A stretch of 64,000 nucleotides of DNA. It comes from Erysipelotrichaceae bacterium (GTDB lineage Bacteria > Bacillota_I > Bacilli_A > Erysipelotrichales > Erysipelotrichaceae). Made by a program: the position numbers and the translations under genes. The notes under the pieces were generated by a model. The model was not told where the DNA came from, did not search any database, and saw nothing but the letters and a program-made list of their open reading frames with translations. Where the stretch lies: NCBI GenBank assembly GCA_017404785.1, contig JAFRBQ010000010.1, forward strand, positions 21,150 through 85,149. The letters run 5' to 3'. Shown here piece after piece: positions 8,616 to 16,772 of the stretch (the stretch's first letter is position 1; the number at the start of each line of letters is the position of its first letter).

Positions 8616-9365
8616 ATGAAACAGGCTCATATTCAGTTAGACGAAACTCTCAATGCTCCATGTGCACTGATGCCCGGAGATCCCAAAAGGGTCGATGTGA
8701 TCGCAAAATATCTTGACAATGTTGAAGAACTGACTTTCAACAGAGAATACCGTTCGATCATTGGGACCTATAAAGGCATGAAAGTTATTGGCATCTCCAC
8801 AGGAATGGGAGGCTCTTCAGTAGCGATCGCGATAGAAGAATTGAAAAATATCGGCGTTCACACCATGATGCGTATCGGCTCAGCCGGAGCCTTGCAGGAA
8901 GGTATCAGGCTCGGTGATCTGATCATCTGTGAAGGAGCCATCAGAGATGATGGCGCATCCAGAACCTACATCAATGTGAAGTATCCGGCTGTTCCGGATT
9001 ATCGTCTCATAAATCACTGTGCCAAAGTTGCTGAAGAAAAAGGATACAGACATGAAGTCGGAGTGATACTGTCCCATGAATCCTTCTATTATGATGAAAA
9101 TGATGAAGACTGTCTTAAATGGTCAAAGAAAGGTATCCTGGCTTCCGATTTTGAAACAGCCGCCTTGTATACGGTCGGAAGACTGAGAAAAGTTTATACC
9201 GCTTCCATTCTGAACAATGTCGTCATCTGGGGTGAAAACACCGAGGATGCGATCAGTTCCTACCAGGGTGGTGAAAATATGACGGCCATTGGCGAAGAAA
9301 GAGAGATCGAAGTTGCCCTTGAGGCAATGTATAGACTGGAACAGGAATTGAAAAAACACAGTTGA
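8616..9365 (+). CDS. Uridine phosphorylase-family nucleoside phosphorylase
   Basis: A 249-residue protein of the hexameric (NP-I) nucleoside phosphorylase family, which splits nucleosides with phosphate to base and (deoxy)ribose-1-phosphate. Visible landmarks are the phosphate-binding GDPKR (21-25), 'STGMGG' (61-66), 'RIGSAG' (86-91) and an acidic ribose-binding stretch 'DFETAALYT'. Length and 'MPGDPKRV' fit the uridine phosphorylase branch better than DeoD or MTA nucleosidase, but the exact base preference is not certain. AAGGACGG lies upstream of the ATG with a TATAAT-like -10 at 8586-8591. A hairpin terminator follows the stop. It adds to several salvage enzymes in the window. Confidence 0.85.
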   Translation: MKQAHIQLDETLNAPCALMPGDPKRVDVIAKYLDNVEELTFNREYRSIIGTYKGMKVIGISTGMGGSSVAIAIEELKNIGVHTMMRIGSAGALQEGIRLGDLIICEGAIRDDGASRTYINVKYPAVPDYRLINHCAKVAEEKGYRHEVGVILSHESFYYDENDEDCLKWSKKGILASDFETAALYTVGRLRKVYTASILNNVVIWGENTEDAISSYQGGENMTAIGEEREIEVALEAMYRLEQELKKHS

Positions 9366-9390
9366 AAAAATGGACTTCAAGTCCATTTTT
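9366..9390. terminator. Bidirectional terminator between convergent genes
   Basis: AAAAATGGACT and AGTCCATTTTT arms with a 3-base loop directly after the phosphorylase stop. A and T tracts on both sides let it serve the plus-strand phosphorylase and the converging zinc-ribbon gene. Confidence 0.88.
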
Positions 9391-9405
9391 CATTTATACA
9401 CTTTA

Positions 9406-11040
9406 TTAAAAACCGAATGCGGTAAGATAGACCATCGTAAAGAAACAGATGATCCCGAACCAGACTGCCAGTGAAATCGGCGGAACAAATAAAGACCGAA
9501 GGATATTTTTGACGATCTCCCAGTCGATCTTGAATTCAACCTTTTTACGATAACGTTTTCTGCGACCTTTTTCATCGATGGTATAGATCCACGGATTGTC
9601 ATACAGCTCGACGATGCCGAATTTGAGCAGATAGATCGGTACGACCGGTACAAAGATACAGAACCAGGCAGCCGATCCGCCAAGTTCAAGCTTCTCAAAA
9701 TCAAAACCGTTGATAAGAAGAGCCAGGATCACCGGCAGAAATATGACTGCTAAGCTGAGTGAAACGATCTTGAATATTCTTGATGGAGTCACAAATTTCA
9801 ATACTACAGGTTGAACAACACCATCAAGTTTCTCAAAGAAGACAGGTTCAACGACTTTGCGCTTAAGTATCTCATCTCTGAGTACCAGCTTTCCTCTTTC
9901 TCTTTTGAAAGTCTCACCTTTTGAAGTGAAGATCTTTCTGCCCGATTCGACAGAGAAACTGTTATGGACCGTATCACTGTATAGACATAGGGTAATGATA
10001 AGAAACAGGAATCCTGTCATACCGGATATGGAAAGACTTTCATATGTCTGCATGCCGAAAGCGCGCAGTGCACCAAACAGTACTAGTGTAAAAGTTACTG
10101 TTGCGACAATGGCTTTGAACCACCATGGAGCGAAATAGTAATGCGACGGCTTTAAAGCTCGCACGCTCACCTTTCCGGTCTGCCCGTTTACCGCTGCCAT
10201 CAATTCACCTTTACAGATGTAGTAGACAGGTAAAAGCGATGGCAGCCTGATCGCTGAACCGACATTGCTTTCTATTTCGACCGCCTTGGTATCCAGTATT
10301 TTTCTGATCGACGGTGTATAGGTCTCCGCAGCTTCACTTCTTGCACGGTTTTCAAGTTCCTCACTGTTGACATCTGCGATCTTGACTCTGTGTCCTGCCA
10401 CATAGCCAAAATCAAATTCACTAAGGTCTTTCAGATCGTACGGTTCCATTCCATCAAGCAGCAGATTGTCTAGCTGTTTGGAGCGGTTTATGAACTCATC
10501 ATTGATGAAACCTTCGCAATTGTAAGTCCTGTTGCCATCCATTCTGCCTACATCCATATGGACCGGGCCTTCCAACAGTTCATATGGAAGATAATAACCT
10601 TTCAGTTCATCCAGCAAAGGAAACAGTTTTCTGGCTTCCTCCTTGATTCTGTTTTCTTTGCACCACTTCTTTAAAAAATCCTTTGCTTCCTTGAGTGTGA
10701 TCGCAAAAGGAATGACGCATTCAGGCATGTTGTCGGAGTGGATATATTCTCTTCTTACCATGGCTCTGCCGCAGAAAGGACATGATGAGAGGGCCTCGTT
10801 TTCTTCAAATACGATCTCAGCTCCGCATCCTTCGCAATTTGCGCTGAATAGTTCGTGTTTCTTTATCGAATCTCTTAAGAAGTCGCTTCTAATCTTGCGA
10901 AAGCCCTGTTTCTGTATCTGGGCATCCTTTATTTCGACTTTTGATCCGCAATAGGCACAAAGGTACTGTTGTTTGATGATATCGAACTTCGCGGGTGCTC
11001 CGCAATTCGGACAGTATATTTCGGTTATTCTCTTATCCAT
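9406..11040 (-). CDS. Membrane protein with two N-terminal zinc ribbons
   Basis: A 544-residue protein. Two zinc ribbons open it: Cys10/Cys13 with Cys28/Cys31, and Cys69/Cys72 with Cys87/Cys90, the first resembling the TFIIB-type ribbon family. A soluble alpha/beta region follows (about 100-290), then hydrophobic pairs around 300-350, 420-440 and 455-480 and a final segment at 520-544. Homologues in Bacillota are annotated only as zinc-ribbon membrane proteins. Role unknown; metal-stabilised assembly or membrane quality control are possible but not shown. It is monocistronic, ending at a shared terminator. Confidence 0.8.
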   Translation of the reverse strand: MDKRITEIYCPNCGAPAKFDIIKQQYLCAYCGSKVEIKDAQIQKQGFRKIRSDFLRDSIKKHELFSANCEGCGAEIVFEENEALSSCPFCGRAMVRREYIHSDNMPECVIPFAITLKEAKDFLKKWCKENRIKEEARKLFPLLDELKGYYLPYELLEGPVHMDVGRMDGNRTYNCEGFINDEFINRSKQLDNLLLDGMEPYDLKDLSEFDFGYVAGHRVKIADVNSEELENRARSEAAETYTPSIRKILDTKAVEIESNVGSAIRLPSLLPVYYICKGELMAAVNGQTGKVSVRALKPSHYYFAPWWFKAIVATVTFTLVLFGALRAFGMQTYESLSISGMTGFLFLIITLCLYSDTVHNSFSVESGRKIFTSKGETFKRERGKLVLRDEILKRKVVEPVFFEKLDGVVQPVVLKFVTPSRIFKIVSLSLAVIFLPVILALLINGFDFEKLELGGSAAWFCIFVPVVPIYLLKFGIVELYDNPWIYTIDEKGRRKRYRKKVEFKIDWEIVKNILRSLFVPPISLAVWFGIICFFTMVYLTAFGF

Positions 11041-11160
11041 ATCTGTTGCCTCTTAATTATTATTCTAACATCGTCATACGATCATATTTATTTCATTTAT
11101 CCAATAATTCTTTAACTGATTCAGATATTTTCCAATCTGCTAGAATAAGGATAGAAGAAT

Positions 11161-11820
11161 ATGAAAAACAGTGTATTGCGCTTGACCGATGAAGAACTCG
11201 AATTTGCCAGAAACAGATATCCTGGTGTCAATTTCAATGAGATCACAATGTTTGCAGACGGCATGATCTCAATGACCAATCTGGATCTTCTTTTGCTTTC
11301 GATTAAGGCCGATCTCAATGCCCTTACCGGTGATAAGAAGGATCTTTGCCAAAGCATAATCGACAAAGCCGAATACTTCAAAAATCACAATTGCAGAAAC
11401 AGACTTGACGGATATGACATCGATAATCTCTGTGAGATCGCCGATCAGATGTCCATCAAGGTCCTGAACGAAAAGATCGGTACCGATATCTTCAGGATTG
11501 ATCAGCTGATCAATCTGCTCAAATCAATGAGGGAACAGATCATTGAAAACAACATGCTCGATCGAACGGTGATGATCGTTGGTATTAAATTCGGCACCAT
11601 CATGCTGGAAGACAAACTGACAAATCTGGGCTATGACTGGAACACAGTTGAAGGTTATGAGTATCCATGCATCTGCAACAGCAAGGGTGCTTTCAAGTGT
11701 GATGTTCTGAGTTTTGTCAAAAAGAAGCTCATGGTAAATATCGGTGAGCTGGATGAATTTGGTAACTGTACGGATTTTTACTACGCTTTGCTTGATTCCA
11801 TCAACAAAAGTATTGACTAA
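11161..11820 (+). CDS. Hypothetical protein
   Basis: A 219-residue soluble protein of mixed helix and strand character. No signal peptide, membrane segment or catalytic motif was recognised. The N-terminal half is helical and charged. The C-terminal part has two cysteine-containing strands ('YPCICNSKGAFKCD', Cys near 168, 170 and 177), which might bind metal. The start is preceded by AAGGATAG, and an extended -10 TGCTAGAAT lies about 30 bases upstream. A 57-base gap separates it from the next small gene, so the two may share a transcript. Confidence 0.7.
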   Translation: MKNSVLRLTDEELEFARNRYPGVNFNEITMFADGMISMTNLDLLLLSIKADLNALTGDKKDLCQSIIDKAEYFKNHNCRNRLDGYDIDNLCEIADQMSIKVLNEKIGTDIFRIDQLINLLKSMREQIIENNMLDRTVMIVGIKFGTIMLEDKLTNLGYDWNTVEGYEYPCICNSKGAFKCDVLSFVKKKLMVNIGELDEFGNCTDFYYALLDSINKSID

Positions 11821-11877
11821 TGAACCTGTTGAAAATACTATAAACTTATAAGTACTTTAGGAAAGGGCATTGCATAT

Positions 11878-12141
11878 TTGATGGCTTTAAAAGGAAAGAC
11901 AATTAAATCACGTATTACAGGTATTACGGGAAAAATCTCCGGGATCGACAACAAGAATCTCAAGATCACTTTTTCCGGTTTTCAAGACATCAGTGTTCCT
12001 TTGAACAAGGTCGAAAAACTACTGATCATGGACAAAGAGACCATGGATGAATTAAGGGATAAGATCAGCAACGCAAAATCTTCCAAGGAAGAATCCAAGG
12101 TCAAGACCTACATCGATTCAAACGACGAATCAGAAGAATAA
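11878..12141 (+). CDS. Small hypothetical protein with Sm-like/KOW-like beta fold
   Basis: An 87-residue (TTG start at 11878) or 86-residue (ATG at 11881) protein. GGAAAGGG lies upstream at a spacing slightly better for the TTG. Residues 3-55 read as a small beta barrel: 'GKTIKSRITGITGKISGID', 'LKITFSGFQDISVPLNKVEKL'. The tail is helical, charged and probably disordered. This resembles short RNA-binding or ribosome-associated barrel proteins, but no family was firmly recognised. It is cytoplasmic. A GC-rich hairpin follows the stop. Confidence 0.7.
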   Translation: MMALKGKTIKSRITGITGKISGIDNKNLKITFSGFQDISVPLNKVEKLLIMDKETMDELRDKISNAKSSKEESKVKTYIDSNDESEE

Positions 12142-12148
12142 TCAGAAC

Positions 12149-12176
12149 AATAGCGAGTTCAAACGAGCTCGCTATT
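12149..12176 (+). terminator. Hairpin after the small hypothetical gene
   Basis: AATAGCGAG and CTCGCTATT arms with a 10-base loop lie 8 bases after the stop. The downstream T tract is poor, so termination may be inefficient. Confidence 0.6.
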
Positions 12177-12216
12177 ATAAATTTTGCTTTAACAGAAAAG
12201 CCATGCAGAGATGATC

Positions 12217-12225
12217 TGCTATAAT
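12217..12225 (+). promoter_or_regulatory. Extended -10 promoter element of the adenosine deaminase gene
   Basis: TGCTATAAT, a consensus extended -10 element, lies 30 bases upstream of the ATG. No good -35 was found at 17 bases, consistent with extended -10 promoters. Confidence 0.6.
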
Positions 12226-12255
12226 GATAAAAACCAAAAGCGGAGGTGATTCAAA

Positions 12256-13263
12256 ATGGAATATCCAAAGGTTGAATTGCACTGTCATATGGATGGTGCC
12301 ATTCCTGAAAGACTGTTTATCAAATACTGCCGTGAAGACGGCCTGGTACCGGAAGGCATGAGCGATGAAGAATGGATGAAACGCAACGTCATGTCAGGAA
12401 CGATGAGCCTGTCTGAGTGCATGGGACTCTTTGGCATCCTTACCGGTGTCCTGCAATGCAAGGAAAGACTGGAAGAGCTCTGTTTTGAGTTGCTCAAGGA
12501 TATGTATGAATCCGGAAGCAAGCTGGTCGAACTGCGCTTCTCACCACAATCGCATGTCAATGAGAATCTCACTATGGAAGAAGCGGTGGAAGCAGTATTG
12601 CGCGGCAGAAAAAGAGCACAGGAAGTTTATCCGGATATGGTCTCAGGTATCATCGTCTGCATGATGAATCTCGGACTCAACCTCGGTACCGTTGAAAACA
12701 ATATCAGAACGGTCGAACTGGCCGCTGAATACAAGGATCAGGGCGTCGTCGGACTTGATCTGGCGGGTGATGAATGTGCAACACCGATCGAAGATTATGA
12801 ACCGATGTTTGCCTTGGCCAGAAAGCTCGGTGTCAAATATACGATCCACGCCGGTGAATCAGGATCGGCTTCCAATGTGGCCTTCGCGATCAGTCAGGGT
12901 GGCAAGAGGATCGGCCATGGCATCCACAGTATCGAAGATGACAAGGTAGTTGATGAACTGGTGGAAAAAGGGATCCTTCTTGAAGTTTCAACAACATCCA
13001 ATTACTACTCCCGCTGTGTCCCTTCCCTTGAGGAACATCCGATCCGCAAGCTCTGGGACAGAGGCGTCAAAATAAACATCAACACCGATGATCCTGGTCT
13101 TATGGGTATAACTCTAAAACATGAATATGAACTTCTTCAAAGACTCTTCGGTTTTACCGAAAAGGAATTCATCCTGTCAAACCTCTATGCAGCGAAAGAA
13201 TCGTTCTGTGAAGGCAAGGAAAAGATCATCGCTGAACTTGAGGAAGCTTACAGCAGATGTTAA
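12256..13263 (+). CDS. add: Adenosine deaminase
   Basis: A 335-residue metal-dependent deaminase converting adenosine or deoxyadenosine to inosine or deoxyinosine. Zinc ligands and catalytic residues are visible in order: HCHMDG (His9, His11, Asp13), 'HAGES' near residue 195 (His and catalytic Glu), 'GHGIHS' near 218 and 'NTDDPG' near 276. Length is normal. A strong GGAGGTGATT ribosome site precedes the start. It stands alone between a promoter with an extended -10 and a strong terminator. It works in purine salvage with the purine nucleoside phosphorylase at 58420. Confidence 0.95.
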   Translation: MEYPKVELHCHMDGAIPERLFIKYCREDGLVPEGMSDEEWMKRNVMSGTMSLSECMGLFGILTGVLQCKERLEELCFELLKDMYESGSKLVELRFSPQSHVNENLTMEEAVEAVLRGRKRAQEVYPDMVSGIIVCMMNLGLNLGTVENNIRTVELAAEYKDQGVVGLDLAGDECATPIEDYEPMFALARKLGVKYTIHAGESGSASNVAFAISQGGKRIGHGIHSIEDDKVVDELVEKGILLEVSTTSNYYSRCVPSLEEHPIRKLWDRGVKININTDDPGLMGITLKHEYELLQRLFGFTEKEFILSNLYAAKESFCEGKEKIIAELEEAYSRC

Positions 13264-13292
13264 AAAGATCAGACGATTGAGTCTGATCTTTT
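13263..13292 (+). terminator. Strong intrinsic terminator after add
   Basis: A perfect 12-bp stem (AAAAGATCAGAC with its complement), a 6-base loop and a T run, starting at the stop codon of the deaminase gene. Confidence 0.92.
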
Positions 13293-13311
13293 TTATGCTT
13301 ATCTGATTCTA

Positions 13312-13962
13312 TTAAAAAGTAAACTGGATCAGCAGATAGGCAATCGCCATTCCCACCGCCATGCAGGAAATGTGCGACTTGCCATCGATGCCAGGCAGCA
13401 ACGAAAGTACCACCATCGAGATTATCGGTCTGAGCATTTCGCCTATAGCTGAAAAACCATAGAATTTGACTATCAGCAGGAAATAGGCACCGATGATCCC
13501 ATAGATCGCTCCTGATGCACCGATCGACATCGTGTAATCATCGCGATCGTTATGCCTGAGCTGCAAGGCTATGATGTGGCCGATGATCATCGAACCAAAG
13601 TAGATCAGTAAAAAACCGAAGTGTCCAAACAGCAGTTCAATGGTCGAGCCGACATTGTACAGTGACATCATGTTGAAAAGGATATGGGTTATCTCCCGAT
13701 GAGTAAATGCCGTCGTCAATAATCGATAGTACTGCTTACGATTAAAGACCAGATGATAGGACATGCCAAGATCTTCGATCTTCAGTCTGCCTGTTCTGAT
13801 CAGAATGAAGACGACAATATTGATAAGGATCAGCAAAATGGTAAAAAACGAAAATATCATACATATATTATATATCCTAAAATGAAAGCTCTTACACTTC
13901 AATAAATGCATTTTGTAACCATTTTCATAGACCGATAAGGTTGGAAATGCTTGTTCATTCAA
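13312..13962 (-). CDS. Rhomboid-family intramembrane serine protease
   Basis: Up to 216 residues with about six membrane segments. Rhomboid signatures are present: 'HILFNMMSLYNVG' (HxxxN, His93-Asn97), the catalytic 'GASGAIYG' (Ser150) and 'SHISCMAVGMA' with catalytic His197. The substrate is unknown. The first in-frame start is used, but starts at 13911 and 13860 are also possible and would still keep the whole protease core; none has a good ribosome site. It is divergent from a CHAP-like gene, and the plus-strand promoter at 13941-13969 lies inside or next to its 5' end. Confidence 0.85.
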   Translation of the reverse strand: MNEQAFPTLSVYENGYKMHLLKCKSFHFRIYNICMIFSFFTILLILINIVVFILIRTGRLKIEDLGMSYHLVFNRKQYYRLLTTAFTHREITHILFNMMSLYNVGSTIELLFGHFGFLLIYFGSMIIGHIIALQLRHNDRDDYTMSIGASGAIYGIIGAYFLLIVKFYGFSAIGEMLRPIISMVVLSLLPGIDGKSHISCMAVGMAIAYLLIQFTF

Positions 13963-13969
13963 CTATAAT
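13941..13969 (+). promoter_or_regulatory. Sigma-A promoter of the CHAP-like gene
   Basis: TTGGAA (13941-13946), a 17-base spacer and TATAAT (13964-13969). The predicted start of transcription is only about 14 bases before the ATG and no ribosome site is seen, so the messenger would have a very short leader. Confidence 0.8.
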
Positions 13970-13989
13970 GTAATAGTTGTTTAGTTATT

Positions 13990-14835
13990 ATGGAAGATAG
14001 AAACAAAAAGGAACTCGAGCGTATCCTGAGTTCTTACAGCTTAAATAAAACCAGTACCACAAAAGTACTGATCAATATTCTTATCGTAAATGTAGTCTTG
14101 GTTTCGCTTGCTTATATTGCATATTTTCATATGCGCACGGTCTATGCAAGAAACCTCAGGACTTCATCTTTTAATGCGTATGAATCGATGCTGGCAGATA
14201 GACTCTTGCAGAGCTATACCGATACTTCCTTATATAAAGATCCTGATGAAGTCGAATTCATCAGCAAGGAAGATCTGATCGTCAAGACCGTTTATCACAG
14301 CGACTGCAATTACTACATGTATTCCGGTCACTATTCTGGAGGTTCGATTCCGGGCTACAGGACCTGGGGCCATGCCTATGATCTGTATAATCGTGGTCTG
14401 ATCCATGGTGCTTCTCCTGGACGCTGGTGTACATTCTTTGCTCAGATGTGGTTCTATGATGTCTTCGGTTTCAATTCATCCGGAAACGGTGCTACAGGTA
14501 ACGGCAACCACTTCGCCTCTACGATCTATGCGACAGCACTGTATCGCGATGAGGAAGGAAATCTGAGACATTACTTCAAATACAGCGATCACCCGGAAAC
14601 GATGTCGATCGTATCGATCTACAAATCTTCCGTCCCTGAAGGACATGTATTGTGTGTTGATGAAGTCGATTATGAAAACGGCACGATCACGATCTCCGAA
14701 GGCAACTGCCACGGTGTCGGTGATGTAAGGATCAGACAGACGATGTCCTTAAGCCAGTTCTATGCGAACAATCCGGGATACAAGGTCTATGTCACTCCTA
14801 CTGAAGAACTGTTAAAAATGATTAGCGAACGCTAA
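13990..14835 (+). CDS. Membrane-anchored CHAP-like (NlpC/P60 superfamily) protein
   Basis: A 281-residue protein with one N-terminal anchor (residues 27-46) and an extracellular domain. Residues 140-260 carry a CHAP-type papain-like layout: 'GRWCTFFAQ' with Cys147, 'EGHVLCVDEVD' with His219, and 'ITISEGN' providing the third catalytic position. CHAP enzymes cut peptidoglycan peptide or amide bonds. Residues 50-135 are a unique spacer with no recognised fold. A cell-wall hydrolase role is inferred. It has its own promoter with a short leader. The last codons form part of a terminator shared with the converging gene. Confidence 0.8.
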   Translation: MEDRNKKELERILSSYSLNKTSTTKVLINILIVNVVLVSLAYIAYFHMRTVYARNLRTSSFNAYESMLADRLLQSYTDTSLYKDPDEVEFISKEDLIVKTVYHSDCNYYMYSGHYSGGSIPGYRTWGHAYDLYNRGLIHGASPGRWCTFFAQMWFYDVFGFNSSGNGATGNGNHFASTIYATALYRDEEGNLRHYFKYSDHPETMSIVSIYKSSVPEGHVLCVDEVDYENGTITISEGNCHGVGDVRIRQTMSLSQFYANNPGYKVYVTPTEELLKMISER

Positions 14836-14843
14836 TCATTTTT
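14814..14843. terminator. Bidirectional terminator built from overlapping stop codons
   Basis: AAAAATGATTAGC, loop GAAC, then its complement and a T run. The hairpin contains the last codons of both convergent genes, whose ends overlap by four bases. A and T tracts on both sides allow termination in both directions. Confidence 0.88.
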
Positions 14844-15353
14844 TATACCCAATAATCTTTTGAAGTTTTCCAGGGCATCAGGTATGGACAGTGGTCTGTC
14901 TTTGTTTTTCTGTGCCTCGATATATTTGTCTTCCTTTTCTCTTATAAGCGAATACAGACTCCGATAGGCCTTATCGGCTTCAAAGGTTTCTCTGCCGATC
15001 TTCTCACCGCTTTCCAGTTCAAGTTCGACCAGATCATGACCATCCTCACGTTTGATCGACCACACCTTGATATCCGTAAACGGGATGAAGCAGCCTGTTT
15101 TGTTTTCTCTGTCGCCATAGATCAGGATCCCCTGATCGAAGATATCCATGACCTTGTAGTCTTCTACCAGTTTAATAACCAGCACAGCCATGGCGATAAA
15201 GAAGACGCCAAGAATGATCGTGTAGATATTTCTTAAGGCGATCAGCAGGACGCCTATTATGGCGCATACGATCGGAGCTTTTTTCGGTTTGAAACAGATG
15301 GCTTTTACAAAATTGCCTTCCGTCTTAATTTCTTCAATATTTCTGAATTCCAT
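14832..15353 (-). CDS. Two-TM membrane protein with PH-like C-terminal domain
   Basis: A 173-residue protein with two membrane segments close together (about 28-42 and 45-62) followed by a cytoplasmic alpha/beta domain. It contains 'GILIYGDRENKTGCFIPFTDIKVWSI', a strand pattern like the bacterial PH domains next to TM hairpins. Function unknown. It follows the PRPP synthetase gene by 6 bases and so ends that operon. Its last bases overlap the stop of the convergent CHAP-like gene. Confidence 0.7.
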   Translation of the reverse strand: MEFRNIEEIKTEGNFVKAICFKPKKAPIVCAIIGVLLIALRNIYTIILGVFFIAMAVLVIKLVEDYKVMDIFDQGILIYGDRENKTGCFIPFTDIKVWSIKREDGHDLVELELESGEKIGRETFEADKAYRSLYSLIREKEDKYIEAQKNKDRPLSIPDALENFKRLLGIKND

Positions 15354-15359
15354 AATTTG

Positions 15360-16772
15360 TTACTTGTATAGTGCATATACTTCCGAAACCGGAGTATGAC
15401 ATGAGACGGCCAGGATCAGCTTTGACAGCATCCAGCCTATTGAAAGAGTTGTGATCTTGTTGGTGTTCTTGAGGTCATCATCGCGCGGAATGATCGTATT
15501 GGTCACGACAACTTCCTTGATCGGAGAATCCTGGATCCTGATCGCGGCGTTGTTGGAGAACAGGCCGTGGCTGACGCAGACATAGATATCTCTGGCACCC
15601 TTTTCCTTCAGGATATTGGAAGCAGCGATCAGAGAACCGCCGGTATCACAGATGTCGTCAACGATGACAGTATCCTTGTTTTCAACATCACCGATGATAT
15701 TGCAGGCTTCAGCGACATTTGCCTGTGGACGGCGCTTGTCGATGATCGCGATCGGACAGCCGAGGATCTCGGCCATGTTTCTGGCACGCTTGACTCCGCC
15801 ATGGTCAGGAGAGACGACCACGACATCATTGAGATCAAGATTCTTTCTCTTGAAATATTCGCCCATCATCGGTACAGTTGTCAGATCATCGACCGGGAAG
15901 GAGAAGAAGCCCTGGATCTGCGCAGCGTGCAGATCGAAGGTAACGACACGGTTTGCACCTGCCGCTTCCAGCATATCAGCCACAAGTCTTGCGGTGATCG
16001 GCTGACGAGGCATGGCTTTGCGGTCCTGTCTGGCATAACCGAAATAAGGAATGATGCAGGTGATCTCGGCTGCGGAACTTCTGCGCATTGCATCCAGACA
16101 GATCAGCAGTTCCATCAGGTTCTCATTGACCGGCTTGCAGGTACTTTGAATAACGTAGCATCTCTTGCCTCTGACACTTTCACCAAGTTCAACGAGCGTT
16201 TCTCCATCCGCAAAGTGTTTGACATCGGCCTTGCCCGGCGTGATATTCAGATAGTTGCATACTTCCTCAACGATTTCCTTGGAGGCGGATAAGCCAAAGA
16301 CGACGACATCATCAAGACTTGACTCCTTGAGGTTCTGAGCATCTTCTTCAGTATATCTTCTGACTTTCTTGTGTTTGATCTCGACCGGTACATATTCGAT
16401 CGATTCAAAATCACTGAGTTTGTCATTTCTTACAGCAAAGGAATCGCAGACTTCATTTTCACAGGTTATGACCGCACCGTCACCTTCTTTATTAAGAAGC
16501 TTCTGATAGTCATCACCGTTGATCTCCGGATATAAAGGTGATACCAGCAGGGTCTTGCCTTCAGGGCTCAGCTCTCTTACGACATCCATGATGGTATCTT
16601 TTCTGATGACACCAGGTATTTCAGAGTCATAACCTACGACATAGATCTTATCTATATCTTCGATCTTTCTTAATTCATTCACTGCATGCAACAAAAGATT
16701 TCCACCCAAATAAGGTGCATTGGATAATTTCTTTTCTCGCTCATCCTTGATGAAAATAATCGCGTTATTCAT
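15360..16772 (-). CDS. prs: Ribose-phosphate pyrophosphokinase fused to a degenerate nucleotidyltransferase domain
   Basis: A 470-residue protein, about 150 residues longer than ordinary PRPP synthetases. Residues 155-470 form the enzyme making PRPP from ribose-5-phosphate and ATP: 'HFADGE' (186-191), flexible loop 'YFGYARQDRK' (243-252), 'HAAQIQGFF' (282-290) and PRPP loop 'DDICDTGGS' (372-380). Residues 1-140 look like the start of a GlmU-type sugar-nucleotidyltransferase: 'AIIF' strand, 'LLLHAVNEL' helix, 'DKIYVVGY', 'TLLVSPLYPEI'. The GxGTRM signature is replaced by DEREKK, so that part is probably not catalytic. glmU and prs are neighbours in many Bacillota, which suggests a gene fusion followed by decay. 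Confidence 0.92.
   Translation of the reverse strand: MNNAIIFIKDEREKKLSNAPYLGGNLLLHAVNELRKIEDIDKIYVVGYDSEIPGVIRKDTIMDVVRELSPEGKTLLVSPLYPEINGDDYQKLLNKEGDGAVITCENEVCDSFAVRNDKLSDFESIEYVPVEIKHKKVRRYTEEDAQNLKESSLDDVVVFGLSASKEIVEEVCNYLNITPGKADVKHFADGETLVELGESVRGKRCYVIQSTCKPVNENLMELLICLDAMRRSSAAEITCIIPYFGYARQDRKAMPRQPITARLVADMLEAAGANRVVTFDLHAAQIQGFFSFPVDDLTTVPMMGEYFKRKNLDLNDVVVVSPDHGGVKRARNMAEILGCPIAIIDKRRPQANVAEACNIIGDVENKDTVIVDDICDTGGSLIAASNILKEKGARDIYVCVSHGLFSNNAAIRIQDSPIKEVVVTNTIIPRDDDLKNTNKITTLSIGWMLSKLILAVSCHTPVSEVYALYK

Noticed and set aside
8499..8616. Riboswitch in the divergent ROK/phosphorylase region
   Set aside because: The 116-base gap is AT-rich with -10-like elements but no conserved riboswitch core or extended fold was recognised.
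15567..16292. Long open frame opposite the PRPP synthetase gene
   Set aside because: It is antisense to a well-supported enzyme with complete motifs, has no ribosome site and no recognisable domain.
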